NCBI RefSeq assembly: GCF_030814215.1
Contig: NZ_JAUSUT010000001.1
Coordinates: 6,944,001 to 7,008,000 of the forward strand
Reading direction: 5' to 3'
Source of the DNA: Amycolatopsis thermophila
Lineage (GTDB): Bacteria > Actinomycetota > Actinomycetes > Mycobacteriales > Pseudonocardiaceae
Length of the DNA stretch: 64,000 nucleotides
Shown here: positions 1-8,920 of the stretch, piece after piece
How the letters are laid out: the number at the start of each line of letters is the position of its first letter
How positions within the stretch are numbered: position 1 is the first letter of the stretch
Program-made: the position numbers and the translations under genes
The notes under the pieces: model-generated
What the model was told of the DNA's origin: nothing
Databases searched by the model: none
What the model saw: the letters and a program-made list of their open reading frames with translations, nothing else

Positions 1-564
1 GCGGGCGCCGAAGAGTTTTGCCAACTGCAGGACGAAAAGCGACACGCCCCCGGTGCCCTGGGTCAGCACTGTGTCACCCGGCAGCAGCGCTGGGCCGGCT
101 CGTAACGCCGACCAGGCGGTCACTGCCGCGCACGGCAGCGTCGCCCCTTCCTCGAAGGTGAGGTGCGGCGCCAGCCGGACCACCTCGCGCTGGCCGACCA
201 CCACTTCTTCGCAGAGAACGCCGGGTGCGCGCCCACCCCTCCCGCTGCCGCTCGGGGTGTCCTCCCAGTCACCGCCGTCCCAGTCCGGGTTGAACGTCAG
301 GGCGACGCGGTCGCCGACGCCGACCGCCCAGACCTCGGATCCGACCTCGACCACTTCACCGGAGGCGTCGGACAACGGCACGAGGCCTTCCACGACCTCG
401 GGCCCGTAGGCGGCGCCCTGCGCGACCTTGAGGTCCCGGAAGTTGAGCGAACATGCCCTGATCCGCACCCGGACATCGGTTGTCCCGAGCGGGCCGGGCT
501 CGGGGATGTCTTCCCGTACCGGCGAAGCAGACGTGCCGTGTCGCCGCAGACGGTAGGCTCTCAT
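1..564 (-). CDS. NAD(P)-dependent alcohol dehydrogenase / quinone oxidoreductase (MDR), 3' part outside window
   Basis: This is the N-terminal 188 codons of a medium-chain dehydrogenase/reductase running off the left edge. The start is ATG at 564, with AGGAGG seven bases upstream. The N-terminal GroES-like part shows SLNFRDLKV and SDASGEVVEVG, as in zinc-independent MDR enzymes. The Rossmann fold begins at about residue 165 with the glycine motif TQGTGGVS. Family members have about 330 residues, so roughly the last 140 are missing. It would oxidise an alcohol or reduce an enone or quinone with NAD(P)H; the substrate is unknown. The next gene on the same strand starts 1.4 kb upstream and ends 126 bp away, so the two may be co-transcribed. 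Confidence 0.85.
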   Translation of the reverse strand, partial: MRAYRLRRHGTSASPVREDIPEPGPLGTTDVRVRIRACSLNFRDLKVAQGAAYGPEVVEGLVPLSDASGEVVEVGSEVWAVGVGDRVALTFNPDWDGGDWEDTPSGSGRGGRAPGVLCEEVVVGQREVVRLAPHLTFEEGATLPCAAVTAWSALRAGPALLPGDTVLTQGTGGVSLFVLQLAKLFGAR

Positions 565-689
565 TTCTTGTCCTCCTGACCCGCCCGTGGAGGCGACCAG
601 TGGGCATGAGGGAGCGCGCTCACGCCCTCGTCGACGGCGTGAGCGGTGCGCATTCCCGATCGACATGTGATGCGGCAATCGGCCGCGCC

Positions 690-1943
690 TCAGATCACTC
701 CCGCATCACGCAGCGTCTCGATCTCCGCGTCGGACATGCCGAGCAGGCCGCGGTAGACGGCGTCGTTGGAGGCGCCGAGCTTCTGCGCCGGCCACCGCAC
801 CGGCGGCACTTCGCCGTCGAACCGCGGGATGGGGGCCTGCACCACCGTCTTCCCGCCCTCGCCGTCGTCGAGCTCGACGAGGTTGCCGCGGGCGACCACA
901 TGCTCGTCGGCGATGATCTCGGCCGGCCCGTTGACCGCCGCACAGGCCACATCGGCCTTTCGGAGCGCCTCGAGCACCTCGTCCAGTTTCCGCTCCCGGA
1001 TCCACGCGCGCAGCACCTCGTCCACGATGGGGAAGCCGGTGTACAGCCGCTGCTTCTCGGTCGCAAGCCGGGAGTCGGTCGCGAAATCGGGTCGTCCGAT
1101 CAACGACACCAGACGCTCGAACTGCGCTCGCGTGGACGAGAAGCAGGCGATGTAGCGCTGGTCCGCGGTCTCGTACACGTATCCGTAGGAGATGTGCGGA
1201 TCCGCGCTGCCGGACGGGATGCTGCCCTCGCGCTCGTGCGGCCGCCCGGTGACGCTGTAGGAGGCGATGAGCTCGTTGGCCATGCGGATCGCCGGCTCGT
1301 AGAGGGCGACGTCGATGTGCGATCCACGGCCGGAGGCGCCGGCGGCGTCCCGGCGGCGGATCGCTTCCAGCACGCCGATGACGCCGAACATCGCCGAGGT
1401 GTGGTCCATGATCGCGACACCCGGGAGCACCGGCGGACGGTCCGGGAAACCGGTCACGTAGGTCAGCCCGGCGAACGCGGCGGCCGCGAACTCGTAGGAC
1501 GGCTGTTCCCGGTACGGCCCGGTCTGCCCCCACCCGGACACGCTGAGGTACACCAGACGCGGGTTGATCGCGGACAGGTCCGGGTAGCCCAGCCCCCAGC
1601 CCGACATGGTGCCCGGGCGCATGTTCTCGACCAGGACGTCCGCCCAGCCGGCCAGCCGGCGCAGCACCGCCTGGCCCTCCGGGCGCCGCAGGTCGAGCGT
1701 GATCGAACGCTTGTTGCGCCCGTGCACCTGCCAGTGCCAGGAGTTGCCGGGCTTGCCGTGCCCGATCGAGCGGATGAAATCACCTCGCCCCGGCGGTTCG
1801 ACCTTGATCACCTCGGCGCCGAGGTCGCCGAGGATCGCCGCGGCGAACGGCCCGCCGACCAGTGTCCCGATGTCCAGCACCTTCAAGCGGTCCGGTTCGG
1901 TGCCGACCGGACCGGGGTCGCTGTCGTCCCGCTGCTGCTCCAT
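690..1943 (-). CDS. type III (CaiB/BaiF) acyl-CoA transferase
   Basis: The 417-residue protein has the usual family length. Near the N-terminus it shows the signature KVLDIGTLVGGP, then LGAEVIKVEPPGRGD (about 41-55), NKRSITLDLR (about 77-86) and VSGWGQTGPY (about 135-144). Asp180 in the context AIMDHTSAM fits the catalytic aspartate that carries the acyl-anhydride intermediate in Frc and CaiB. It should move CoA between two carboxylic acids, or racemise an acyl-CoA, in the cytoplasm. The ATG at 1943 follows GAGGAGC. An AGTATCCT element lies about 30 bp further upstream. It appears to be a single-gene unit, or linked to the MDR gene downstream. Confidence 0.9.
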   Translation of the reverse strand: MEQQRDDSDPGPVGTEPDRLKVLDIGTLVGGPFAAAILGDLGAEVIKVEPPGRGDFIRSIGHGKPGNSWHWQVHGRNKRSITLDLRRPEGQAVLRRLAGWADVLVENMRPGTMSGWGLGYPDLSAINPRLVYLSVSGWGQTGPYREQPSYEFAAAAFAGLTYVTGFPDRPPVLPGVAIMDHTSAMFGVIGVLEAIRRRDAAGASGRGSHIDVALYEPAIRMANELIASYSVTGRPHEREGSIPSGSADPHISYGYVYETADQRYIACFSSTRAQFERLVSLIGRPDFATDSRLATEKQRLYTGFPIVDEVLRAWIRERKLDEVLEALRKADVACAAVNGPAEIIADEHVVARGNLVELDDGEGGKTVVQAPIPRFDGEVPPVRWPAQKLGASNDAVYRGLLGMSDAEIETLRDAGVI

Positions 1944-1963
1944 TGCCGCTCCTCGGGGTTACG

Positions 1964-1985
1964 ACTAATTAAGGATACTTTTCAC
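1964..1985 (-). promoter_or_regulatory. AGTATCCT regulon element, site 1
   Basis: On the minus strand the core AGTATCCT (1979-1972) lies in an AT-rich flank ending TTAATTAG. It is about 30 bp before the ATG of the CoA-transferase. It belongs to the set of eleven similar sites described in the findings. It could be a -10 hexamer (TATCCT), a repressor operator, or both. Confidence 0.55.
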
Positions 1986-2213
1986 TGTGATCCAGGCCTC
2001 TGTCAAGAGATGCTGGTCCCCAATGCGTCCCCGTCACGTTGCCCCCGGCAACCGGTTCCCGGTCGTCCTCGGGGTCCGCACGAGGACGACTGGAGATGCG
2101 GTCAGGACTACGAGGGGCCACGACATGCGCGGTCCCGTCCCACGCGCGTGACTACGGCACGGTCGCTTCCACCCCGCTGCGTGGAACCACCTCCGCGTGT
2201 TCGGCTGCCGTGC

Positions 2214-3788
2214 TCAGCGAATCACGGAGGAGTGGCCCTCCCAGTACGCCTCGCGCAGCCGGAGCTTGTACAGCTTTCCGTTGTCCCCGCGGGGAAGCGC
2301 GTCGACGAAGTCGACGGACTTCGGGCACTTGTAGTGGGCCAGCCGGTCCCGGCACCAGGCCACGAGCGCCGCCTCGAGGTCCGGCCCGGCCGCCACACCG
2401 GGCCGGGGCACCACCACGGCCTTGACCTGCTCGCCGAACTCGGGGTCGGGGACGCCGATCACGGCGACGTCGTCCACCGCCTCGTGGGTGGCGAGGACGT
2501 TCTCCGCCTCCTGCGGGTAGATGTTGACCCCGCCCGAGATGATCATGTGCGAGCTGCGGTCGGTCAGGTACAGGTAACCCTCGGAGTCCAGGTACCCCAT
2601 GTCTCCCGTGGTCGACCAGGAGCCCAGCCGCGCGGCACGGGTCTTGTCCGGGTCGTTGTGGTACTCGAACACCTCACCGGTCGTGGACTCGAAGTAGACC
2701 AGCCCGACCTCGCCCGGGGGCAGCTCGGTTCCGTCCGCGCCCACGACGTGCGGGATCCCCACGACGGCCTTCCCGACCGAACCCTTGTGCCGCAACCATT
2801 CCCCGGTGGTGATGGACGTGCTCCCGTTGCCCTCGGTGGCGGCGAAGTACTCGAACACGATCGGCCCCCACCAGTCGATCATCGCCTCCTTCACCTCGAC
2901 GGGGCAGGGCGCGGCGGCGTGGATGGCCGAGGTCAGGCTGGATACGTCGAAGCCCCTCCGCGTGTCCTCCGGCAGCCGCAGCAACCGGACGAACATCGTC
3001 GGCACGAGCTGGGTCGAGGTGATCCGGTGCCGCTGCACGGTTTCGAGGAACGCCCGTGCGTCGAACTTCTCCATCACGTAGGCGGTCGCGCCGAGCCGGT
3101 GCATGGCCGTCGTCCACCACAGGCCCGCACCGTGGTAGAGCGGCGCGGGACAGAGGTAGCGGGTGTCACCGGTCCACCCGTAGAGCCGCGCCTGGGTGGT
3201 CAGCCACGGGTCGGTGGCCCCGAGCGAACCGGACGGCAGTGGCCGCTTGACACCCTTCGGTGCTCCGGTCGTGCCGGAGGAGTAGAGCATCCGACACCCG
3301 GGTGACTCGTCGGCCACTGGGGTGGCCGGAAACCGGCGCAGCACCTCGTCGTAGGACTCGTACCCGTCGATGTCACCGCCGGTGGCCAGCGAGAGCCGCA
3401 GCCCCGGCACGCGCTCGGCGACCTGCTCCGCGACGTCGCGGAACCGCGCCGAGGCGACCAGCACTGCGGCACCGGAGTCCCGGACGACGTAGGCGACCTC
3501 GTCGGCGGTGAAGCGCGTGTTGACGGGCGTGTAGTAGCAGCCGGCGCGATACGCGCCCCAGGCGACTTCGAAGACGCGGGGCGAGTTGTCCAGCAGGTAG
3601 GCGATGTGGGTGCCGCGGGTGGCGCCCGCGGCGCGCAGCGCGTGGGCGAAGCGGTTGGACCGCTCGTCCAGCTGCCGGTAGGTCAGGGTCTCGCCGGTCC
3701 CGGTCATGACGACGGCCGGCCGGTCCGGCCGCTCCGCCGCCCAGGTCGACAGGAAGGCTTGGCGCGGGCCGGTTGCCGTCGGCGTCAC
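2214..3788 (-). CDS. AMP-forming acyl-CoA ligase
   Basis: A class I adenylate-forming enzyme of 524 residues, a normal length for fatty-acyl-CoA synthetases. The phosphate-binding motif SSGTTGAPKG, the hinge region with GDMGYLDSEG and GGVNIYPQE, and the C-terminal catalytic lysine in RGDNGKLYK are all present. It should activate a carboxylic acid with ATP and CoA; the chain is unknown. The start is GTG at 3788, overlapping the stop of the upstream ligase by four bases (GTGA). An in-frame extension far upstream exists but would lie wholly inside that neighbour. The pair is probably one operon transcribed from the divergent promoter near 5335. Confidence 0.9.
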   Translation of the reverse strand: MTPTATGPRQAFLSTWAAERPDRPAVVMTGTGETLTYRQLDERSNRFAHALRAAGATRGTHIAYLLDNSPRVFEVAWGAYRAGCYYTPVNTRFTADEVAYVVRDSGAAVLVASARFRDVAEQVAERVPGLRLSLATGGDIDGYESYDEVLRRFPATPVADESPGCRMLYSSGTTGAPKGVKRPLPSGSLGATDPWLTTQARLYGWTGDTRYLCPAPLYHGAGLWWTTAMHRLGATAYVMEKFDARAFLETVQRHRITSTQLVPTMFVRLLRLPEDTRRGFDVSSLTSAIHAAAPCPVEVKEAMIDWWGPIVFEYFAATEGNGSTSITTGEWLRHKGSVGKAVVGIPHVVGADGTELPPGEVGLVYFESTTGEVFEYHNDPDKTRAARLGSWSTTGDMGYLDSEGYLYLTDRSSHMIISGGVNIYPQEAENVLATHEAVDDVAVIGVPDPEFGEQVKAVVVPRPGVAAGPDLEAALVAWCRDRLAHYKCPKSVDFVDALPRGDNGKLYKLRLREAYWEGHSSVIR

Positions 3789-5296
3789 TCCCGCTCGCCT
3801 CCCCAGCCGACGAGCTCCAGGACCTCGCGCACCCCGACCTTCATGGTGCCGTTGCGCGGCAACTCGGGCACTGCGGTCACGCGCACCGGGACCTTGTAGG
3901 CCTCCAGACGGGTGCGGACCCAGTCGCGCAGTTCGTCCTCCGACGGGAGGTCGGCCTCGCCCGACGGTGTGACCAGGGCGACCGGGACGGCGCCGAGGCG
4001 GCGGTCCGGAGCCCCGACCACGACGGCCGACCCGACCCCGGGGTGCGCGGTGAGCACATCGGCGACCTCGGACGCGTCGACCTTGAAACCTCCGCGGTTG
4101 ATGACGTCGTCGGTGCGCCCCTCGATGAACAGGAAGCCGTCCGCGTCGATGCGGGCCAGGTCGCTGGTCCGGATCCAGTCGTCGGTGCGGGCGCCGGCGC
4201 TCTGCTTCGAGCGCACCTCCAGCACACCGGTGGTGTCGACGGGCAGCGGCGTGCCGTCCTCGGGCGACACGACGCGCAGGTCCACGCCCGGGTGCGCCCG
4301 CCCGACACTGCCCCGCTTGGCGGAACCGAACTTCTTGTAGTCGCGCAGCGTCCAGCTGGCCACGCCCTGGAATTCGGTTGCCCCGTAGGCCTGGATGACC
4401 GGGATGTCGTAGGTGCGGGTGAACTCGTCGGCGAGCGCCTGGTCCAGCGGGGCGGTACCGGCCCGCACCGCACGCAGGGACGTGAGCCAGTCCGCCGGGA
4501 TCTTGGCGTCGAGCACCATCCGGATCGCCGCGGGCGGCATACCCGACACCGCGATCTTGTGGTCGCGCACGGCGGTCGCCCACGCCCAGGGCTCGAAACG
4601 GTCCAGCAGCACCATCCGCCTGCCCTCGACGGCCATCACGCACAGCGCGAGCAGAGCGCTGGTGTGACCCAGCGGGAGCATCTGGACCGCCACCCCCGGG
4701 CGCAACGCGGCCGGCGGCTCTTGATCGGGCGAACCGTAGTGCTTGAGCACGCCGGTGACCGAGGCGTCGATGTTGGCGTAGGTCATCGCGATTCGCTTGG
4801 GCGGACCGGTGGTGCCGCTCGTCTGCAGGCTGATCGCGACGTCGGGTTCGCCCTCCGCGGGCGGCGGCGAGCCGGCCGGACGGTCCACGACTTCGTCCAC
4901 TCCGGACAGATCGTCGCCGATCCGCAGTCCGGTGGCGCCGATCTCGGCGACGCCCTCGGTGAGGCCCGCGCGCTTCCAGTCCTCCGCGCAGGCGATCACC
5001 GTCACCGGCCGCAGGTGGCGCAGCTCGTCCAGCACAGCGGTGTCCGGGTGCATGCCGTTGATCGTGAGGCAGTGCCGCCGCGCAGCGAGCAGACCCAGGA
5101 TCGCGGCGACGACGCCGGGCCGGTTGCGGGTGATCAGCGCGATCGGCGTGGAGCGCGGCACGCCGGCGAGGCGTTCCTCGAGCGCCTGGGCGATGGCGCG
5201 CACCTCACCCCACGTGCTCCACCGTCCCTCGTACTGCACGACGGGGACCGCGGGATCCAGGGCCATCACTTCGCCGATCCGGGCGGACACGTCCAC
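3785..5296 (-). CDS. AMP-forming acyl-CoA ligase
   Basis: A second class I adenylate-forming enzyme of about 503 residues. It shows the phosphate-binding motif TSGTTGPPKR, the motif YGATEFQG, TSDLARIDADGF, the hinge RTDDVINRGG and a C-terminal catalytic lysine in PRNGTMKVG. I place the start at GTG 5296 because GAGGAGG stands five bases before it. A GTG at 5317 is also in frame and would add seven residues. It overlaps the following ligase gene by four bases, so two different acids, or two steps of one pathway, may be activated by this operon. The gene diverges from a CoA-transferase over an AGTATACT element. Confidence 0.9.
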   Translation of the reverse strand: MDVSARIGEVMALDPAVPVVQYEGRWSTWGEVRAIAQALEERLAGVPRSTPIALITRNRPGVVAAILGLLAARRHCLTINGMHPDTAVLDELRHLRPVTVIACAEDWKRAGLTEGVAEIGATGLRIGDDLSGVDEVVDRPAGSPPPAEGEPDVAISLQTSGTTGPPKRIAMTYANIDASVTGVLKHYGSPDQEPPAALRPGVAVQMLPLGHTSALLALCVMAVEGRRMVLLDRFEPWAWATAVRDHKIAVSGMPPAAIRMVLDAKIPADWLTSLRAVRAGTAPLDQALADEFTRTYDIPVIQAYGATEFQGVASWTLRDYKKFGSAKRGSVGRAHPGVDLRVVSPEDGTPLPVDTTGVLEVRSKQSAGARTDDWIRTSDLARIDADGFLFIEGRTDDVINRGGFKVDASEVADVLTAHPGVGSAVVVGAPDRRLGAVPVALVTPSGEADLPSEDELRDWVRTRLEAYKVPVRVTAVPELPRNGTMKVGVREVLELVGWGGERE

Positions 5297-5327
5297 GGCG
5301 ACCTCCTCACTCGACACGCACGATGCG

Positions 5328-5347
5328 ATTTATAGTATACTCATCTC
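5328..5347. promoter_or_regulatory. AGTATACT element, site 2, in a divergent promoter
   Basis: The perfect palindrome AGTATACT (5334-5341) lies between the divergent ligase and CoA-transferase genes, with AT-rich sequence on its left. Read on the plus strand, TATACT (5336-5341) is followed by exactly six bases and then the GTG at 5348. That is the spacing expected of a -10 box whose transcript begins at the start codon. Confidence 0.6.
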
Positions 5348-6517
5348 GTGGCTGACGACGATTCCCGCGCCTATCTCCCACTCGCCGGCGTGCGCGTGCT
5401 GGACCTGGCCAAGCTGATCCCCGGCGACCTCGCCACCCGCGTGCTCGCCGACCTCGGCGCCGAGGTCGTGAAGGTCGAGATGCCGGGCAGCGGTGACTAC
5501 CTGCGCCGGATCCCCCCGATGGACGGCGACCAGTCCTTCCACCACCTGACGCTCAACCGGGGCAAGCGCAGCATCGCCCTCGACTTGCGTCGCACCGAAG
5601 ACCGCGAGACCTTCTTCCGCTTGGCCGACAAGGCCGACGCGATCGTCGAGGTGTCCCAGCCCGGACGGTTCCTGGAGATGGGCATCGATTTCGCGGAGAT
5701 GCGCCGCCGCCGTCCCGAACTCGTCATCTGCTCGATTTCGGGCTTCGGCCAGACTGGTCCCCTGTCGACGCTTCCTTCGCACGGCTACAGCATGGACGCC
5801 CTCGCCGGCACGGCCATCGTGCGACGCGATTCCGACCGCACCCATTTCGCCGACGGCGGACCGGTGTCCAGCATCAGCGGTGAGGGCGGGGCCAACGCGG
5901 CCGCCACCGCCACCATCGCCGCTCTCTACGCGGCGCGGACCACCGGCCGCGGCGCCTGGATCGACATCTCCTGCTGGGATGCCGCGGCCGAGATGAGCCG
6001 CGCCGCGATCGCCTACCGCGCCGCCCGCAACGCGCCGCGGCCGAACGAGATGGGCGAATGGTCCCTGTACGCGATCTACCGCTCGTCGGACGACCGGGAC
6101 GTCGTCCTGTGCGCGATCGAGCAGAAGTTCTTCGAGCAGTTCTGCCGCGGGCTGGGACGCGAGGACCTGCTGGAACGTTGGTCCGCCGACGGCGGGAACG
6201 CCGTGGACTACGGGGATCTGACGCTGCGGGACGAGCTCGACAAGATCTTCCGCTCGGCCACGGCCGAGGAGTGGCTGCAGCGCTTCATCGACTGGGACGT
6301 GCCCGGCGGGATCGTCCAGACACCGGACGACCTGGCGGAATCCGCGCACACCGAGGCTCGGGGGTTGCTCGAGCGGAACTGGCGGGGCACCGTGCCCAAC
6401 GTCCTGTCCCCGATTCGCTGGATGGACAGTGGCACGCGGCCGGGGCAGGGCGCCCGGCCGTGCTCCGAAGTCGGCGCCGACACCGCCGCGGTGCTCGACG
6501 ACTGGCTCGGTGCCTGA
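5348..6517 (+). CDS. type III (CaiB/BaiF) CoA-transferase family protein
   Basis: The 389-residue protein has the family signature GVRVLDLAKLIPGD, LGAEVVKVEMPGSGD (about 37-50), GKRSIALDLRR (about 72-82) and ISGFGQTGPL (about 130-139). At the place where the catalytic aspartate normally stands, around residues 173-180, I read GPVSSISGEGG with no aspartate. Either the alignment is shifted or the enzyme has lost covalent catalysis. No Shine-Dalgarno sequence precedes the GTG; the TATACT of site 2 ends six bases before it, so the mRNA may be leaderless. A crotonase gene follows 13 bp after the stop and is probably in the same operon. Confidence 0.85.
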   Translation: MADDDSRAYLPLAGVRVLDLAKLIPGDLATRVLADLGAEVVKVEMPGSGDYLRRIPPMDGDQSFHHLTLNRGKRSIALDLRRTEDRETFFRLADKADAIVEVSQPGRFLEMGIDFAEMRRRRPELVICSISGFGQTGPLSTLPSHGYSMDALAGTAIVRRDSDRTHFADGGPVSSISGEGGANAAATATIAALYAARTTGRGAWIDISCWDAAAEMSRAAIAYRAARNAPRPNEMGEWSLYAIYRSSDDRDVVLCAIEQKFFEQFCRGLGREDLLERWSADGGNAVDYGDLTLRDELDKIFRSATAEEWLQRFIDWDVPGGIVQTPDDLAESAHTEARGLLERNWRGTVPNVLSPIRWMDSGTRPGQGARPCSEVGADTAAVLDDWLGA

Positions 6518-6530
6518 GAGAGGCGGGACC

Positions 6531-7268
6531 ATGAGCGACACCGGAGTCGAATACCGCCGCGAGGGGACCAGCGGGCTCGTCCTGCTGGACGCGCCGAACC
6601 GCAACGCCCTCACCCCCGAGTTCGCCGACGCGGTCGTCGACGGCCTGGAGCGGGCCGAGGCCGACCCCGAGGTGACCGCCCTGGTGCTCGCTTCGGCAGG
6701 GCCCAGTTTCTGCAGTGGCGCCGACCTCGACATGCTCACGCGCGTGGGCGCCGATCCGCTCGCGGACGAGAACTTCGCCGGCATCGGCCGGATCTACGGG
6801 CTGTTCGAGCGGCTGCGCGAGGCCAGGATCCCGACCCTGGCCGCCGTCAACGGCACACTGGTGGGTGCCGGCCTGAACCTGCCGCTCGCCTGCGACCTGC
6901 GCATCGTGTCCGACGACCTGAGGCTGATCGGGTTCGGCCGCGCCGGCGTGCACCCCGGCGGCGGTCACCTCGCAATGCTCGACCGGCACCTGCACGGCGG
7001 CGCGGGCGCGGCGATCGCGTTGTTCAACCAGGAGATGCGCGCCGAACAAGCTCTGGCCGCGGGCTTCGCCTGGCAGGTCGTCCCCCGCGACGAGCTGCTG
7101 CCGGCCGCCCTGGCGCTCGCCGCCGCTGCCGGCGCGGACGGAGACCTCACCAGGGCGGTGACGCGGACCTACCGCGCGGTCGACGAGACCCGTCCCACCC
7201 CACGGGCCGCGGTCCTGCTCGAGCGGGCTCCCCAGGTGTGGAGCATGCAGCGCCGCGTTCGAGGCTGA
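6531..7268 (+). CDS. enoyl-CoA hydratase/isomerase (crotonase) family protein
   Basis: The 245-residue protein starts at ATG 6531 after GAGAGGCGGG. The oxyanion-hole segments are clear: FCSGADLDML (about 57-66) and NGTLVGAGLNLPLACD (about 104-119). The usual catalytic glutamates are not evident: where hydratases read LPEV and later E-x-G, this protein reads FGRAGVHPGGG. The fold is therefore safe but simple hydratase chemistry is not; isomerase, hydrolase or lyase activity is equally possible. It follows the CoA-transferase closely and should act on the same CoA thioester. Confidence 0.85.
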   Translation: MSDTGVEYRREGTSGLVLLDAPNRNALTPEFADAVVDGLERAEADPEVTALVLASAGPSFCSGADLDMLTRVGADPLADENFAGIGRIYGLFERLREARIPTLAAVNGTLVGAGLNLPLACDLRIVSDDLRLIGFGRAGVHPGGGHLAMLDRHLHGGAGAAIALFNQEMRAEQALAAGFAWQVVPRDELLPAALALAAAAGADGDLTRAVTRTYRAVDETRPTPRAAVLLERAPQVWSMQRRVRG

Positions 7269-7269
7269 C

Positions 7270-7627
7270 CAGGGTTTACGACCGCCGCGCGGCTGAAGAC
7301 GCCCGTGCGCTCCTCGTGGTGACCACTCCGCGATCCAGGTGGGCGAGCACTCCTCGACGACGCCCTGGGCACGGTCGACGGTCGTCGTCGAGATTGGCCG
7401 CGGCGAGCATCACTCCTGCTCGCCCGGACTGCGAGCGGCGCCGCGTCGCACACGTGCCATACGAGGTCGAGCACGGGTGCCGGGTGCGTGCCCTCGGGCA
7501 GCCGGTTCACCAAAGTTGCCGCGCGCGTGCGCTCCGCGGACAGGGTCCGCGATCCCGCCCCGGCCGTACCGGGTGACGATCGGCTCCCGTCGATGCGCGC
7601 ACGGATGTCCAGCCCGGGCGCCGGCAT
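7270..7627 (-). pseudogene. probable crotonase-family remnant within a 540-bp gene-free stretch
   Basis: Between 7269 and 7810 I see no intact gene. In one minus-strand frame the string LVNRLPEGT, then VCDAAPLAVRAS and DARRG, matches the C-terminal region of enoyl-CoA hydratases, where 'VNRVVPEG...' and 'APLAVRASK' are typical. After this the similarity jumps between frames, as if one or more frameshifts had occurred, and no N-terminal half with oxyanion-hole motifs is visible. The part from 7628 to 7810 has no recognisable content. This is inference from short matches by eye. Confidence 0.4.
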
Positions 7628-7810
7628 GCCGCCGCCCGGTGATTGACACCCCAGAAGTCGTCCGCGGATGCCGGAGGGCGGGTTACCGGTCGGTACGTCC
7701 CACCGGCTTGCCGTGGTCCCACGTCCGGCTGGCCTCCGGCTCCAGCTGGACCGTCCTGCCCGTGCGCCGAGGAAGGCGGTGCATTCCTCCGTGGTCCTCT
7801 CCCCCTGCGA

Positions 7811-8920
7811 TCACACCACCCCAATAAGCGCCTTGGCGGCCCTGGCCCGCAGCCAGGCGGCGCTACCCAGGAGTTCCTGGTCCAGCTGGGCGCGTTTGAA
7901 GAACAGGTGGCAGTCGTGCTCCCACGTGTAGCCGATGCCGCCGTGCACCTGGATCGCGTCCCCGGCGACCTCGGTGTAAGCCTCGAGCGCGAACGACGCG
8001 GTGAGCGCCAGCGCGCGCTCGTCATCCGCGGCGGCGGCTTCCGCCGCGCCTCCGGCCGCGGCGGCCGCACCCTCGACGAGGACGTACATGTCCGCGAGCT
8101 TGTGCTTCACGGCCTGGAACGAGCCGATGGGACGGTCGAACTGCACCCGGTCCTTGGCGTACTGGACCGCCATCTCGTGCACCCGGCGCGCGCCGCCTGC
8201 CGCGTCGGCGGCCAGCGCCGCCGCGCCGTGCCGGTACACCGCCTCCAGCAACGCCACCGCGGAGCCACCCTCGGCCAGCACGTCGGCGCGCGGCACGGAA
8301 ACCGCGGTCAGCCGCACGGTGCTCAGCCGGCGCGTCCGATCGTGCACCACCACCGGTTCCGCCACGACGGCGCCCGGCTCGACGGCCGCGACGACCGGCC
8401 CGTGCTCGCCCCGCGCGGCGACCACGAGCACCTCGGCGACCTCCGCATCGGGAACGAAACCGGCCGTGCCGTCGAGCACGATCCGCTCACCCGACACCGT
8501 CGCCCGCACGTCCAGCCGGTCGACGCCGGGAACACCGTCGGCGCCCGTCACGGCGACCGTTCCGATCGCCCCCAACGCGAGCCGGGGCAGCCACTCGGCC
8601 GCCACGGGCGCACCACCCGCCTGGGCGAAGGCGGTGGTCGCGAGCACGGCGCTGGCGAGGAACGGAACCGGCGCGAGTGCCCTGCCCAGTTCCTCGGCCA
8701 CGACCGCGACGGCCTCGGGCTCCGCACCGATACCGCCGGACTCCTCGGGCACGGTCATCGCCGGGACCCCCATGTCCCGCGCCAGCAGTGTCCACAGGTC
8801 GAGGTCGACCCCAGGGGCCGACTCGGCGACCTCCCGGACCCGTTCCGACGGGCAGCGCCGTTCCAGCATCGCGCGCAGGCTCGCGCGCAGGTCGGACAGT
8901 TCCTCAGGTGTGGTGGTCAT
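7811..8920 (-). CDS. acyl-CoA dehydrogenase, beta-like partner of a heteromeric pair
   Basis: This 369-residue protein begins at ATG 8920, overlapping the stop of the upstream acyl-CoA dehydrogenase by four bases. An N-terminal helical domain is followed by EELGRALAPVPF and a C-terminal domain with DRPIGSFQAVKHKLADM and QVHGGIGYTWEHD, typical of the shorter, divergent ACAD subunits. In cholesterol side-chain catabolism such adjacent genes encode alpha2beta2 ACADs with one FAD site shared per pair. The tight coupling here suggests the same, working with the downstream-encoded 402-residue partner on a bulky acyl-CoA. The gene is the last of a long minus-strand operon. Confidence 0.9.
   Translation of the reverse strand: MTTTPEELSDLRASLRAMLERRCPSERVREVAESAPGVDLDLWTLLARDMGVPAMTVPEESGGIGAEPEAVAVVAEELGRALAPVPFLASAVLATTAFAQAGGAPVAAEWLPRLALGAIGTVAVTGADGVPGVDRLDVRATVSGERIVLDGTAGFVPDAEVAEVLVVAARGEHGPVVAAVEPGAVVAEPVVVHDRTRRLSTVRLTAVSVPRADVLAEGGSAVALLEAVYRHGAAALAADAAGGARRVHEMAVQYAKDRVQFDRPIGSFQAVKHKLADMYVLVEGAAAAAGGAAEAAAADDERALALTASFALEAYTEVAGDAIQVHGGIGYTWEHDCHLFFKRAQLDQELLGSAAWLRARAAKALIGVV

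Noticed and set aside
480-3305. Very long open frame opposite the CoA-transferase and ligase genes
   Set aside because: It is an antisense shadow from GC-rich codon use. It spans a gene boundary and encodes no recognisable motif.
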